Shown here in pieces: positions 34,579-45,859 of a stretch of 64,000 nucleotides of DNA. Numbering within the stretch: the first letter of the stretch is position 1; every line of letters starts with the position of its first letter. The notes beneath the pieces are model-generated. The model worked only from the letters and a program-made list of their open reading frames with translations. It did no database searches and was not told the origin of the DNA. Position numbers and translations under genes: made by a program. The stretch spans positions 729,084,379-729,148,378 of the forward strand of contig CM054057.1 in assembly GCA_028641055.1 (NCBI GenBank). Reading direction: 5' to 3'. This stretch comes from Alopecurus myosuroides (lineage: Eukaryota > Streptophyta > Magnoliopsida > Poales > Poaceae).

Positions 34579-36350
34579 CCAAACTTTTTCTCTTCTACGG
34601 CTTTCTTTAATTCATGACCGATTAAATTCAGTTTAAAAAATATACTAATGTGTAACGTATTATAAAAAATAGAGTATTGAATTTCACTCGACACACACGT
34701 GAACTTCCGGTATACGTATGTGTACTGCCTGACGGAGTTTTCGTGATTTGTGTTTACTAAAACAACAATAATTGTTTACCAATTAACGGAATTGAGCAAA
34801 TGATATACCGCTGATTAGGTAATGATATTCCACATCTTTTCTTCTGTTGAAAAGCTAGTGAAAATACTCAAATCCGGTAAAACTGCAGCGAACGTATTTT
34901 CTATATATTTTCTATACGTTTATCGTAATTTAGCAAATGATATACAGTTGAAAAGCTAGTGAACTTACACATCTTTTTCATTTTCTCACTTCTTTCAAAT
35001 TCGTTATGGTTATATTTTAATTTCTAGAAAACATGATCAACGAAATGTCACGCATAACGTATTTTTTAAATATTTTCTGAACTGTAAATTGGAACGAGTC
35101 AAATGATATGCCGTTGAAAATCTGTTGAAATTACGCATCTTTTTATCTTGTACAGTTTTCTTAATTCATCACCGATTAAATTCAATTTTCAAAAATATTC
35201 TAATTTGTAACGTAATATAAAAAATAGAGTGTTGAACTTCACTCGACACACGTGTTAGCTTCCCGGTATGCGTATGTGTACTGCCGGATGGAGTTTTTGT
35301 GATTTGCGTTTACTAAAACATCGATAACTTTCTTATACATTATCCGTTTTAGCTCAATAACTACTCAAATCGTTCGGGGTGAAAATACACATCTATTCAA
35401 TCTACTAGTTTCACCGGTAACGAAAAATTCAAAATTCGATTTCTAAGTGGATTATTTTCACGGTTAAAATTCCGTCAACCCTGTTTTGCATTTAGACAAA
35501 TAATTTGGTCAAACTTTCGACCTCCGAATTAAATGATTTTTCTTGTGTTGGAAAAAGAGAGTCGGGAACTATCTATCTATGAAAAAAATAGAGTATTGAA
35601 CTTCTTTCAACATACGGGTCAACTTCTCGGTTGATGAGTTTGTACTGCCGATGGGATTATGCACTTTAAATGATGATTTTAATGTTCATATTTTTTTTGT
35701 GTACCACTTAAAAAAGACATTATTTGAACTTTCCACGACACACGAGTGAACGTCTAGGTATATGTATGAATACTGTTGGAGGAGTTTTCATTATTATTAT
35801 TTGTTAAAACATCGATAAATTTCTCATACGTTGTCCGTTTTAGGTCAATGACCACTTAAAACATTTGGTCTCAAAAGACACATCTAATAAATCAACCCGT
35901 TTCACCGGTAGCGAAAAACTCAAAAATCAATTGCTAAGGGGTTATTTTCATGGTCAAAGTTTGGTCAAACCTATTTTGTATGTTTAAAAAATTATTTGGG
36001 CACCCATCCGTCCTTCAAATCGAGTGATTTTTGTTGTGAAAAGAGAAAGTCGAAGACTATCTATTTATGAAAAATAGAATAGTGAACTTCTCTCGCAATA
36101 AATGTGAACTTCTCGATTGATGAATTTGTACTACCGAAGGGATTCTACACGTCAGATGGTGATTTTAATGTCCTTATTTTTTACGTGTGCCACCTAAATA
36201 ACGGATTATCTATACTTTCCTAGATAGACGAGTGAACTTTTCGGTATATGTCTGTGTATTGCCGGAGTTTTCATTATTATTATTTACTAAAACAAGGATA
36301 AATTTCTCATACATTATCCGTTTTAGGTCAATGACTACTCAAAACCTGTA
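34579..36350. repeat. degenerate tandem repeat field, about 0.5-kb period
   Basis: Phrases recur in order: 'aaaaatagagt.ttgaa', 'cgacacacg.gtgaactt', 'cggtatacgtatgtgtactgcc', 'gagttttcgtgattt', 'actaaaaca.cgataa', 'ttctcatacattatccgttttag', 'tttcaccggtaacgaaaa'. The 'gtatgtgtactgcc'-type word lies near 34712, 35270, 35757 and 36245, so the last spacings are about 485 bases and the first about 560. Copies are diverged and interrupted. No open frame of note. Confidence 0.65.
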
Positions 36351-37400
36351 TAGGACACTATCAGTTTGTTCCTTAACTATTCTCTAATCTGACTTGAACT
36401 GCATTGTGTTTAGGTCTGAACTGCTATCTGGTAGAACGTGAACTGCATTGTATTATGGCTTGAACTGCTCTCTGGTAGAATTGTGAACTTCTCTTCGTAC
36501 AGGGTTGAACTGCTCTTTGTATGGGATATTGAACTTTCTAGTTTATGTGTTTCCAACTTCTCCATATAAGGGTTCGTACTGCTTTCTTTTGATACCCAGC
36601 ACTATTTATGTCTTCGAATTTCTCTATGTATGGTCTTGAATTGCTTTTTTTATATACTTGAACTCCATTGTGTATAGGAATTTATTGCTATCGATATTGG
36701 CATGAACTTCTCTCTGATTTGACTTGAACTGCATTGTGTATAGTACTGAACTGCTATCGATATGGGCATGAAATTCTCTCAGATTTAACTTGAACTGCAT
36801 TGTGTTATGTCCTTTAACTATTCCCTGTTAGATTTTTTAACTTCTCTCCGGATAGGGTTTAATAGTTGTGTGTATAGGATATTGAAATAACTAGTTTATG
36901 GGCTTCGAATTTCTCTATGTATAGTCTTGGACTGGTTTGTTTTTGTCGTTTGAACTGCATTGTGTGCAAGTCTAAACTGCTATCTGTATGAGCCTGAACT
37001 TCTATCTGATTTGATCTGAATTGCATTGTATTTAGGAATGAACTTCTCTCTTGTAGAAAGTGAACTACATTGCTTAAGGGTTTGAAATTATCTATGTGCG
37101 GGCGTGAACTTCTCACTGCTCATGTGTGAATCTCTCTCTATACGTTTTTGAACTTCTCTCATGTATGATCTGTGTTTCTTCTCTCTTTTTCTTGTTTCTC
37201 TTTTTTTTTTGTGTTTTTTTTTTGATTTTCTCTGTGTGTAGACCGTTGTGTGTATGTGATATGTGAATTGCTTACTTTATGGTATTCGAACTTATCCATG
37301 CAAGTGTTCGAACTGCTTCCTTTTTTTATCCCGACCTGCACTATTTATGGTATTCGAACTTCTCTATGTATGGTCCGTAACTGCTAGCTCAAACCGAAAA
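36351..37400. repeat. short-period repeat field of GAACTGC / GAACTTCTC words
   Basis: Dozens of copies of (T)GAACTGC and (T)GAACTTCTC, separated by 15-30 bases of TGTRT- and GGTAG-like DNA, for example 36396-36600 and 36950-37160. Period is irregular, about 25-45 bases. Ends in a T-rich run and a few GTGTGTATG words. I do not know a named element for this. Confidence 0.6.
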
Positions 37401-38490
37401 GCGACAAAAGGAAGTAAAATCGACAAGGAAGGAGAAACAAAGGAGCTCTAGCTAGTAAAAAATTGCACTGTCATGCCGTTCTATTTTTTGATTTGAACTG
37501 TCATGTAGTCGTAATTAAGAAACAAAGGAAGGAGAGGAGAAAAGAACGGAAAAGATAAAGTGGCAGAACATAAGAACCCAATGAGCAGCGCGTGTACTTG
37601 AGATCGGCGCTCCCTTTCTGACCTCGGCCACCTGCTGAATTTATATTCGGCTGAGCATACTACATGCATCAATAACTGAGCTATATGAATCAACTCATTT
37701 GATCGACCGCGAGGCTACAACAGTAAAAGGAAAAAACATGGAAGTGCAGACATGCTAGTTGAAGCAGTACAAATACAAAAAACATGCACATCGAAGAAAA
37801 AAATAGTTTGACTTCCTCAAACCAAATACATGAACTTCATCGAGACCATCACACCGAAAAATCGGTGGGCGGCACCCCCAAACTTCCGCCACGGAAGTTT
37901 CGCTTGCATTTTTTTAGAATACACACTATTTTGGAGAAACAACTGACTGATGACCAACCGAACCTCTAAAAAAAAATACTAGAACATGTTGTCGCGTGTT
38001 GCCGTGCTCGTCTATTTTTGCAATGTATGAACATAAACATACATATATAATGATCAGCAAGCAAAGAGGCCATGATATATATTGGTCAGTAATGAAGGTG
38101 ACCATATTGGCACACACTTGCCATGCCTAGTCCATTTTTACAATGTATGAACATAAACAGACATATATACTAGTCAGCTACCAAGGAGGGAAACCAGATT
38201 GCCAGCTAGTAGCATTGCTCATGATTAACTGATACCAATACGAAAGAGAAAATACGGTCCGTCCACAGATACATAAGAGAAAATTATTAGACATCTAATC
38301 GATGGTCTTACTTGACCAACACACAGGTAGATAATCTTGTCGAGTACATTCTTTAGATTACTTCAGCATTGGCATGCCAAAATGACAAATACATCTCCAT
38401 GTAGTACTAAGGTAGTAGATGTCGAGATGACAAAACAGGAATCTCAAAATTGTACTGAGCATAGATAATCTGCCATTTTGCGGCTTACAA
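37401..38490. other. unassigned AT-rich DNA left of the second CACTA element
   Basis: No gene. A roughly 60-base sequence containing CAATGTATGAACATAAACA then ACATATATA occurs twice about 117 bases apart (near 38000-38060 and 38120-38180). The bases before the CACTA terminus are CAA, a candidate target duplication. Confidence 0.4.
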
Positions 38491-38700
38491 CACTGGTAGA
38501 AAATAGGCCTATAGTCCCGGTTCGCCAGGGTCAGTAGTCCTGGCCGCGCAACCGGGACTAGCTATGCGCGACTAAAGACCCCCCCCCCCCTATAGTCGCG
38601 CCACTTATGAACCGGGACTAAAGGCCCTTCCACGTGGGCGCCATGAGTCCATCGCGGCGGAGGACCTTTAGTCCCGGTTCTTGTGGCTAACCGGGACTGA
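38491..38700 (+). repeat. terminal inverted repeat and subterminal repeats of CACTA element 2
   Basis: Terminus CACTGGTAGAAA at 38491, then TAGTCCCGGTTCGCC and reverse forms AACCGGGACTA at several places, with a 10-base C run near 38581. No matching opposite terminus (ending ACCAGTG) was found to the right. Confidence 0.8.
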
Positions 38701-38825
38701 AAACCTCCTGCGCAGGTTTAGGGTTTTAGGCCCCCTAATCCTGGTTTCTTTTTAATTTGTTTTGTTTTATTTCTTTTATATTTTATTTTGTGTTTTATTT
38801 TAATTTTGATGAATTTTCAGTACAC

Positions 38826-38858
<33 letters not shown>

Positions 38859-38862
38859 TATT
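38826..38862. repeat. AT microsatellite
   Basis: Near-pure (TA)n run inside CACTA element 2; a second and longer one is at 39880-39922 in an intron of the Ulp1-type gene. Confidence 0.9.
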
Positions 38863-38990
38863 TTTTTACGCTACTATATACATGCGTATATATATGAAAT
38901 TTCAAACAAGAAGAATTCAATAGGAATATATAATATATATTCAATATCGGGTGACCATATACAACTTCGAACAAGTTTCTATATACACAA

Positions 38991-39875
38991 TTAAGATAGA
39001 TGACCATACACAACTACGAAGAAGTTTGAATCTGCGAGATGATTATAATTTGCATCGTCGGAGGACGCATAGTGTTCTCCTTTGGAATCGATGACATGTC
39101 TAAGGAAAAATCCTGCTATTTTCTCTTGAATTGGTCGGAAGCGAGCTTCTGGAGTAAGCGCCCTCCGCAAGTTATTGAGACTCTTCCGCGTGGTCTCCGA
39201 CTTCTTCTTCTCAGTGGTTTCTTTCCGTATGTTCTCACAAACATAGTATCCACATAGATTGGTCCCCGGTGGCTGCTTATCCACACCATGAACCACATTT
39301 TTAAATGCTAGCTGATGTTTGAATTCACCGATAGTTTCATGTGAGAACCGTCTCCAAACTCTACAGTGCAAATAAAATAAAATGAACAAGGGGGTTATTA
39401 GCTACTGCATATTAGGAAATGAACAAAAGAGAACGATCGATATAGAGCGCAAATGATTGAAAATAATTAACTTTGCATCATTTTTCTCATGTCGATCCAA
39501 AGCTTTGGATCTGAATCCATAGTCCATGATAAAAGCTGTGGAGCTGTGAAGTTCAATTTTTAGCAGCAACCAGTGGAACCTGCGGACACGTTACATGCAC
39601 AGTCAGGCATAACTTATCGATTAGACATACCATGCATGGAGTAAACAAAAGAGAATAGGCACAAGAGAGAAACACTCACCCAAAATGGTAAGGAAATAGA
39701 ATATAACTTTTGAGTTCATGCTTTCTAAGAAAATTGTACAAGTCTTTCTCCACGTCTTTGGGGTGATTTTCTAACATAGTTCCTGTGGGTCAATGAACCC
39801 AACATCATGGATGAGTCTTATTTTGCATTTCCAAATCTTCAATCTGCATAATAGCGTACGCAACAATATAGTTAG

Positions 39876-39927
<52 letters not shown>

Positions 39928-42903
39928 AAGAACGAGATGAGGTAGAAATAAATCACTTACAGAACGTAGCAACTCAGGATAGATTTGTCGAGCTCGCGCA
40001 GATTGAACAGCTGGAACAATTCACTCATCTCAACTGGTACAGAGTACTTTTTGGTGTGATGCTCCTCTGTAACATCCACATACACAAATTCTCTGTCGGA
40101 CCATGATATGAATTGTTTGTACCAACGTAGCAGACTTTGCATTAGTGGTGGTAGATTCTTTTCCTGAGTAGGCTCGACGAGAGGCGCTTTCTTCACATAT
40201 TGTAATGCTACCTCGCCCATTGGCGCCTCGTCCAGGCCTAACGAGGCACGAAGAGACAAACCCATCTCGGACCCATTTTTCATGGCACTCTCTACAGTCA
40301 ATCCAACTGCTGCCACAACTGCTCTGACCTCGGGGTCCTGTTCCGGACCGGCTTTCACTATGAGCGGGGGGATCGATTGTTTACTCTGCATCCCGAGCTG
40401 GTCAACTTGTTTCCCGCTTTTTTTCATTTTTTCTTTCTCCTCCGCCAATGCTTTTGCTTGCGTACGAAGTTCATTATCATAGTCTTTAGGCAAATTCTTC
40501 TCGGCTTGGGACGGTGTCGACAAAAAACCCGTAGCCCACTTGTCTACCTCCGGAGGGTATACTTCCTTGGGCTTAGGCTCCTTTAGCGCCTTCTTATGAG
40601 CCTTCCATTTCTCATAGTCAGCCTTCGCGGCCAATTTGGTTTCAGCATCACTAAGTTCCCAAGGCCTTGGGGGGATAGGCTTCCGTGATGGCTCCGGTAC
40701 CCGTGTGGTCTTAGGTACATAAGGCTCCGGGTTAATAGTCCAAGAGCAGGTTTCCTTGCTGTCCGCCTGCTTCTGTTTCTTTGCCGGAGGAGCAATGGGG
40801 GGCGACGACAGCTTATCCGCCGGAGGAGGAATGGGGGGTGACGGCTGCTTATCTGTTGGAGGAGGAATGGGGGCGACGGCTGCTGCTTATCCGCCGGAGG
40901 AGGAATGGGGGGCGACGGCTGCTTACCCTCCGGAGGAGGATTGGTGGGCGATGCCTGCTTACCCGCCGGAGATTGTGGATCGGGGGACGGCGTCGAATGG
41001 CGTGAAGGAGGCGTAGGTGAACCAGCACCACCACCACCACCTGCACCATCGGAGGGGGGTGGACTTGCTGGCCTTGGCGTCTCGCCTGGAACACTATGTA
41101 TTCTTCTTTTTCCATAGAATGAACTGGCGCTTGACATCTCCAAGTCTTCTCTCCCCGGGTAGCTATGTCAATCTCCAGGTCCTCAAACACTTGGAGTATG
41201 TCTTCCACCGTGACACGAGCATAGCCATATGGAATGGGTTTGTTCTGGTGGAGTGCTCCAGGTGTATAGGGTAAAGCATTGCCGGTAGCTACCTTCGTGG
41301 AAATGTTCCCCAAGGGATAATGCAGATCACATTCTTCATCTCCTTTACATCATCCACGGGGTAGTGAGGCTCCGGTGCACGACTCTCGATCATCGGTGCA
41401 TTAGCACCTGCATGCGGGGCCTCCGTGGAAGCCACGCTGCTTCTCCGCTGATGCTGGCTTCCGAGATCCGCTTCATGATCTTCATGCGGCCCTGCAGCCG
41501 TCGATCTTTCTTTCTCAAGTATTCCATGCACGGTCCGCTTCAACTCACTAACTTCCGATGCAAGCTTCGCCAGAAGATCTGCATCCCGGTCCGTCTTTCT
41601 CTTACGGCTTCTATAACAGTACGGGTCATTTTCCTTGGCAAACCCTACTTTCCACGGGATTCTGCCTTTGCCTCGTATATGTCCTCCGTGTTCAGGATTC
41701 CCGCGGGCATGGGTCGGTGCGTCTCTCTCTCTGTTGAACGTGAGCACGCCCTGTTGAGCTTTGGCCGTTGCGTCAATAAGGTGTTGGGTGGGAGCAAACG
41801 TTTTCTGCCGATGAACACACGCCCCTGTCTCCGGGTCTAGCGATCCCCCATGCCCGTACCACCACATTTTGGCTCTTTCGTCCCATCCCTCTGTACCTAG
41901 AGGGATTCCTCTTGCCCTCAGGCCGTCCTCCATCGCCTGCCACTTAGGTGCCGAAACGCGGTATCCTCCTGACCCCATAACATGATGGTACTGTTTCTTA
42001 TCCGCATTAACCTTATTTTTTTATATTTCTTCGAAATGCTCCGATTTCTTCGGCGTAAAAAATTCTGGCCAATCAGCTCTCAGTTTCTCATATTGTCCAG
42101 TGAAAATCGAAGTCTTGCCCTTGCTGGCATATTCACGGAACAATTTTTTCTTGAAGTTCCAGAATGCTTCGGCCATCTTCTGAAGAGCGAACTCTTTGAC
42201 TAGCCTCCTCCTCTAACGTCCACCCGGAACATCGTTACCGAATTCATCTTTTTTGTTGTATTGCGGAGGTAGAATGAAATGTACCATAAGCTTTCTGAAC
42301 ATATCCTTTTTCGTTCTCTTGTCGACATAACTGAAACCAAGACGTGCTTTCTTTGGCTCCTTCCATTCCTGGACGGTGATCGGGACATTGTCTCTAACAA
42401 TGACTCTGCATTGGTTGATAAACTTTGTGGTGTGCTGTAGGGGCTTGCCGGTTTCACCGACTGATTCGATGGTATATGTTTCTCCTTCTTTCATCGCCTT
42501 GGATTTGCCACGCTTTGTCGTACTCGATCCGGCCGAGGGCTAAAATAAGAAAGAGAGTCGCGCGCGTTAGTGCATATGTATTCACATTTCAGTAAGTTTG
42601 TATCACGAGAGGCTCAATGTATATATATATATATACCTCGCTGGAGGTGGTTGTTCTTTGCAATTGGAGATCGTCGTTTGTCGACGGTTGACCTCCGTCA
42701 TCAATGTCCATTCCTTCACCTCCTTGCTCATCGACAATGTCCGTTCCTTCATCTGTTTGATCATCGACAATGTCCGTTCCTTCACGTTCTTGATCATCAA
42801 GGTTCAGATAAGAAGAGACTACATCATGTTCTTCGGCTACCATTTCTAATATAAAACCTTCAGCCTCCTGATCCGTAAGCGGCAAGGCTCTATTGTCCGC
42901 CAT
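38991..42903 (-). pseudogene. CACTA second gene with Transposase_24-like N-terminus and Ulp1/C48 protease C-terminus
   Basis: Read from 42903 leftward: an acidic first exon with EGTDIVDDQ-type repeats; a Transposase_24-type region (ITVQEWKEPKKARLGFSYV, KMAEAFWNFKKKLFREY, SGGYRVSAPKWQAMEDGLRA, WYGHGGSLDPETG); a middle domain (PIPYGYARVTVEDILQVFED); a proline-rich repeat (GKQPSPPIPPPADKQ); a linker; and a Ulp1-like cysteine protease. The protease keeps all three catalytic residues: His in FHWLLL (39573-39575), Asp in IMDYG (39532-39534) and Cys in GTNLCGYYV (39252-39254). Ulp1 proteases cleave SUMO-type modifiers; in CACTA elements the role is unknown. Stops at about 42213 and 42022 and one near 39780, and a frame change near 41300, indicate a damaged gene. 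Confidence 0.75.
40790..40975 (-). repeat. proline-rich coding minisatellite
   Basis: About five units of 33-39 bases (plus strand CCGCCGGAGGAGGAATGGGG, then GGCGACGGCTGCTTA) encoding repeats of Pro-Pro-Pro with Lys-Gln spacers on the minus strand. Unit lengths not divisible by three in places change the frame. Confidence 0.75.
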
Positions 42904-43885
42904 ATGTCACTCCTATAGACATGCATGTAGTAAAAATTAATTAAGTATATAGGATACTTAGCAAATATTGTCGTAGAAGGAGGGAAAACAGATTGCTAGG
43001 GTTTTGGGTGGAAGAACGATGACCACCGGAGGGGGAAAACCATACTTTAGAGGTGTGTCCAGGATTAGTTGCTCAAATGACTTGGAGAACCCCATAGCTA
43101 GGTTGCATTTGCTTTCCTGGTCATTTTGGTATATTACACTTAATATTCTGAATTTATTGAATTAAAACTTATTTTCATTATTTTAATGAATTTAATTCAA
43201 ATTCAAATATGGTCTCATTTTGAACTTTGTCAAACATGATTGAAAATGATATAAACAAGTAGCTTACATTTTTGTGAACATTTTGCATATTTTTCCATAA
43301 TTATGTTCTTTAATTTAGAAGATTTAATTATGTTCTGTAATTCCATATACAGTGGGCCCCACGTGTCACGATGACGTCATTAAAAAATCTCGCCAACACG
43401 TGGCCAGGTGACGTCATGATGATGTCACCCCTGGCGTCACACGGTGGCCGGCGGTGGCAGTTTAGGCTCTCGGTCTCCGGCGATTCCGGCCACGGGGGAG
43501 GGAACGGAGATGGGGAGGAGGCCACGGCCACTGTGGTGCTCGCCACGGGGGAGGGAACGGAGATGGGGAGGAGGCCACGGCCACTGTGGTCTCGCCGGCG
43601 GCGAATCTGTCTGCGGGAGCGAGCGAGGGGTCGCCGTTCGAGGGCGGCGCGTTCGAGGGCGGCGCGAGTCCCGCGGGGAACCTAGCGGACGGCGACGGGG
43701 CGGGGGCGGAGCAGGGTGGAGGCGGTGGAGAGAAGGGAGCGGCAACGGCAACGGCGCGGTCCTCTCGCAGAGTCTCTGCGCGGGCGACGACGACGGGGCA
43801 GAAGACGAGCGGGCGCCGGCGCGAGGAAGACGAGGGTTTGGGACTTAGAAAATTTTGGGGCAGGAAGACATCGCGCATATATAGG
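42904..43885. other. 5' flank of the Ulp1-type gene and a GC-rich block
   Basis: 42904-43320 is AT-rich and without coding signal. 43430-43880 is very GC-rich and includes a 54-base tandem duplication (about 43488-43541 and 43542-43595, with GCCACGGGGGAGGGAACGGA). Open frames on both strands lack recognisable domains and look compositional. It may be a captured promoter or exon fragment. Confidence 0.35.
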
Positions 43886-44200
43886 TCCAGCATTTAGTCC
43901 CGGTTGGTGTCACGAACCGGGACTAAAGGCTCGTTCTGCGCGGAGCCTTTAGTCCCATTTCGTGACACGAACCGCGACTAAAGGTGGTTACTCAAATACT
44001 TTTCCTTTTCCCAATCTTAAAAATACAAATAATATATCAGAAAATTCAGAAAAATCAAACTAATTCTTTTTAAAATCTTAAAAATACAAATAATATATCA
44101 AAAATTTCAGAAAAAAACTAATTCTTTTTAAAATCTTAAAAATACAAATAATATATCAGAAAATTCAGAAAAATAAAACCCCTTTAGTCCCGGCATGTTT
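43886..44200. repeat. CACTA subterminal-type repeats and a 60-base tandem repeat
   Basis: 43890-43995 has four AGTCCCGGTT/AACCGGGACT-type words. 44014-44180 has three copies of an AT-rich unit of about 60 bases (AATCTTAAAAATACAAATAA...). Another AGTCCCGG word follows at 44186. Confidence 0.7.
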
Positions 44201-44247
44201 TACCAACCGATACGAAATGGTTATGGTTTTGTTCCAATCAGAAAGAT

Positions 44248-44943
44248 TCACACACATCTTGAATATATATATAGATAAAAAAGACAGTACATAATGGCTA
44301 GAGTGGATCTAAACCTAAACGGAGAGCATAGATGCATGATCTGATATCTGCTAGTCATACTCCTGCCTAGGCCTATAGTACTCTGACTCGTAGTCGCCGT
44401 AGTCGCCGCCGTCGTCGTCACTATCGTCTGACGGTGCTCTGCACTCCCTCGGAGGATCACGACTCCAGGACTGGGCCTGAGGGTAGCGCAGGCGGGGGAT
44501 ATCGCCGGCCCTGATGTAGTCCATGATGCTCTGTAGAGTCCGGCCGGACCACCATAGCCGACGACCGGCCTCGTGAAAGTTCCTAGGAGGCAGCCGTCCT
44601 CCTCATACCTGGCGCCCCTCTCACGCCGATTGATGAAGAAGGCATCCCAAGTATGCTGGTTATCGGGATGCCAACTGGGATTCCTCCGCTGCTCCGGCGT
44701 GAGCTCGTGATAGTAGTGGTTCGTGATGGCCGCCCGACGCGCCACACCTTGAGGAAGAGGAGGGACCGGGACTCCTCCGGCGCTCAGCATCCAACCGGCG
44801 GGAACGTTGTAGCCGCACGGGCAGGGGTAGTTCGAGGCGGAAAGTGCCTCCGACTGGATTAATGTTAGAGTGGATACGGTAGAAGCCATGAGAGAGTGGT
44901 GAGTTTGTATGTGTTTATGCCAATGGTGTGGCAATGCATACAT
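44248..44943 (-). CDS. uncharacterised CACTA-associated protein
   Basis: 231 codons from 44943; the next in-frame ATG (MASTVSTLTLIQSEALSAS, near 44889) is the more likely start and would give about 213 residues. Visible features: NYPCPCGYNVPAGWMLSAGG, then PPLPQGVARRAAI, YHELTPEQRRNPSWHPDNQ and FFINRRERGARYEE. I do not know a domain name. From memory similar proteins occur in Triticeae CACTA elements beside AP2-like ORFs, as here, but I cannot confirm this without a search. The C-terminal third, hydrophobic and irregular, may be past a frameshift. Function unknown. Confidence 0.45.
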   Translation of the reverse strand: MYALPHHWHKHIQTHHSLMASTVSTLTLIQSEALSASNYPCPCGYNVPAGWMLSAGGVPVPPLPQGVARRAAITNHYYHELTPEQRRNPSWHPDNQHTWDAFFINRRERGARYEEDGCLLGTFTRPVVGYGGPAGLYRASWTTSGPAISPACATLRPSPGVVILRGSAEHRQTIVTTTAATTATTSQSTIGLGRSMTSRYQIMHLCSPFRFRSTLAIMYCLFYLYIYSRCV

Positions 44944-44959
44944 ATATATAGCGAGAAGA

Positions 44960-45300
44960 AAACATCCCTTTAGTCCCGGTTGGGGACACCAACCGGGACT
45001 AAATGGGTTAGGGTTTCATTGGGAAACGGATCATCCCTTTAGTCTCGGTTGGGGCCACCAATCGGGACTAAATGGGTTAGGGTTTCGTTTGGACCAATCA
45101 GATAGAATCACACGGATCGTGTGTTTCTTTAAAGCGCTTGTGAGTCATTGGATCCGGCGTGTGTTTCTTTCGAGCTGTTGTGAGACGTTCGATCAGGGCT
45201 ACGGTGTGTTTCTTTCGAGCTGTTGTGAGCCGTTCGATCAGGGCTACGGTGTGTTTCTTTCGAGCTGTTGTGAGCCGTTGGATGAGGTGGTTTCTTAACC
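44960..45300. repeat. CACTA subterminal-type repeats and 45-base tandem repeats
   Basis: 44968-45075: two units of AGTCCCGGTTGGGG/CACCAACCGGGACT form with ATGGGTTAGGGTTTC between. 45115-45290: about four units of GTGTGTTTCTTTCGAGCTGT plus TGTGAGCCGTTCGATCAGGG, two with exact 45-base period, then decayed ones. Confidence 0.8.
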
Positions 45301-45375
45301 GTTGGATGAAAACCCTAGCACAACACTTTGTGAGCCAGAGGACCCTATATATAGCCCACCTTCATACACCGTTCA

Positions 45376-45675
45376 GTTCATCGAGCAAATACAAAACATC
45401 TGGATTTGCCATCATACGTCCTGCTGTGCATTTTGTATGCATATTGCACCCAGTAGCCACGGTGGGGCTGTATGATGGCGATACCGATTGTTTTGTTCTA
45501 CATCCCCCTTTAAGGTTTGATACATCATATATTCAGTTTATCGAGCAAATACAAAACATTCGGATTCGCCATCATACGTCCTACCGTGCAATTGGTATGC
45601 ATATTGCACCGACTAGCCACTGTAGGGCTGTATGATGGTGATACCAATTGTTTTGTTCTACACCCCCCCCCTTTA
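45376..45675. repeat. two tandem copies of an approximately 160-base unit
   Basis: 45376-45514 and 45535-45674 share TCGAGCAAATACAAAACAT, GCCATCATACGTCCT, GCATATTGCACC and GGGCTGTATGATGG, then TTGTTTTGTTCTACA. The second copy contains the left breakpoint of the large duplication (45612). Confidence 0.85.
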
Positions 45676-45800
45676 ACACATCCATCCATGCTTCGGTCAT
45701 TGTTAACTTTGAGCTCGGGTAGTAATGTGCAACTATTTGCTTGGTTGTGTTAGGGTGGCGCGTGGCGCGGGAGTTGTGACGCGTGGCCAGGAGGGCGCGG

Positions 45801-45806
45801 TATAAA
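45801..45806 (+). promoter_or_regulatory. TATA box of AP2-like ORF, copy 1
   Basis: TATAAA in GCGCGGTATAAACTGTCGCG, 59 bases before the ATG at 45860. The same box is in copy 2 at 58271-58276. Confidence 0.65.
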
Positions 45807-45859
45807 CTGTCGCGCCTCGAGCGCGTCTTCTCCTCTCCACGCACCGTCGCGCTTCCACC

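Noticed and set aside
38826..39925. Tyr-Ile repeat peptides
   Set aside because: Translations of (TA)n microsatellites, not protein-coding.
43371..43952. Frames of 78-143 codons on both strands in the GC-rich block
   Set aside because: Two near-identical 54-base repeats inflate them, and no known domain was seen; treated as compositional.
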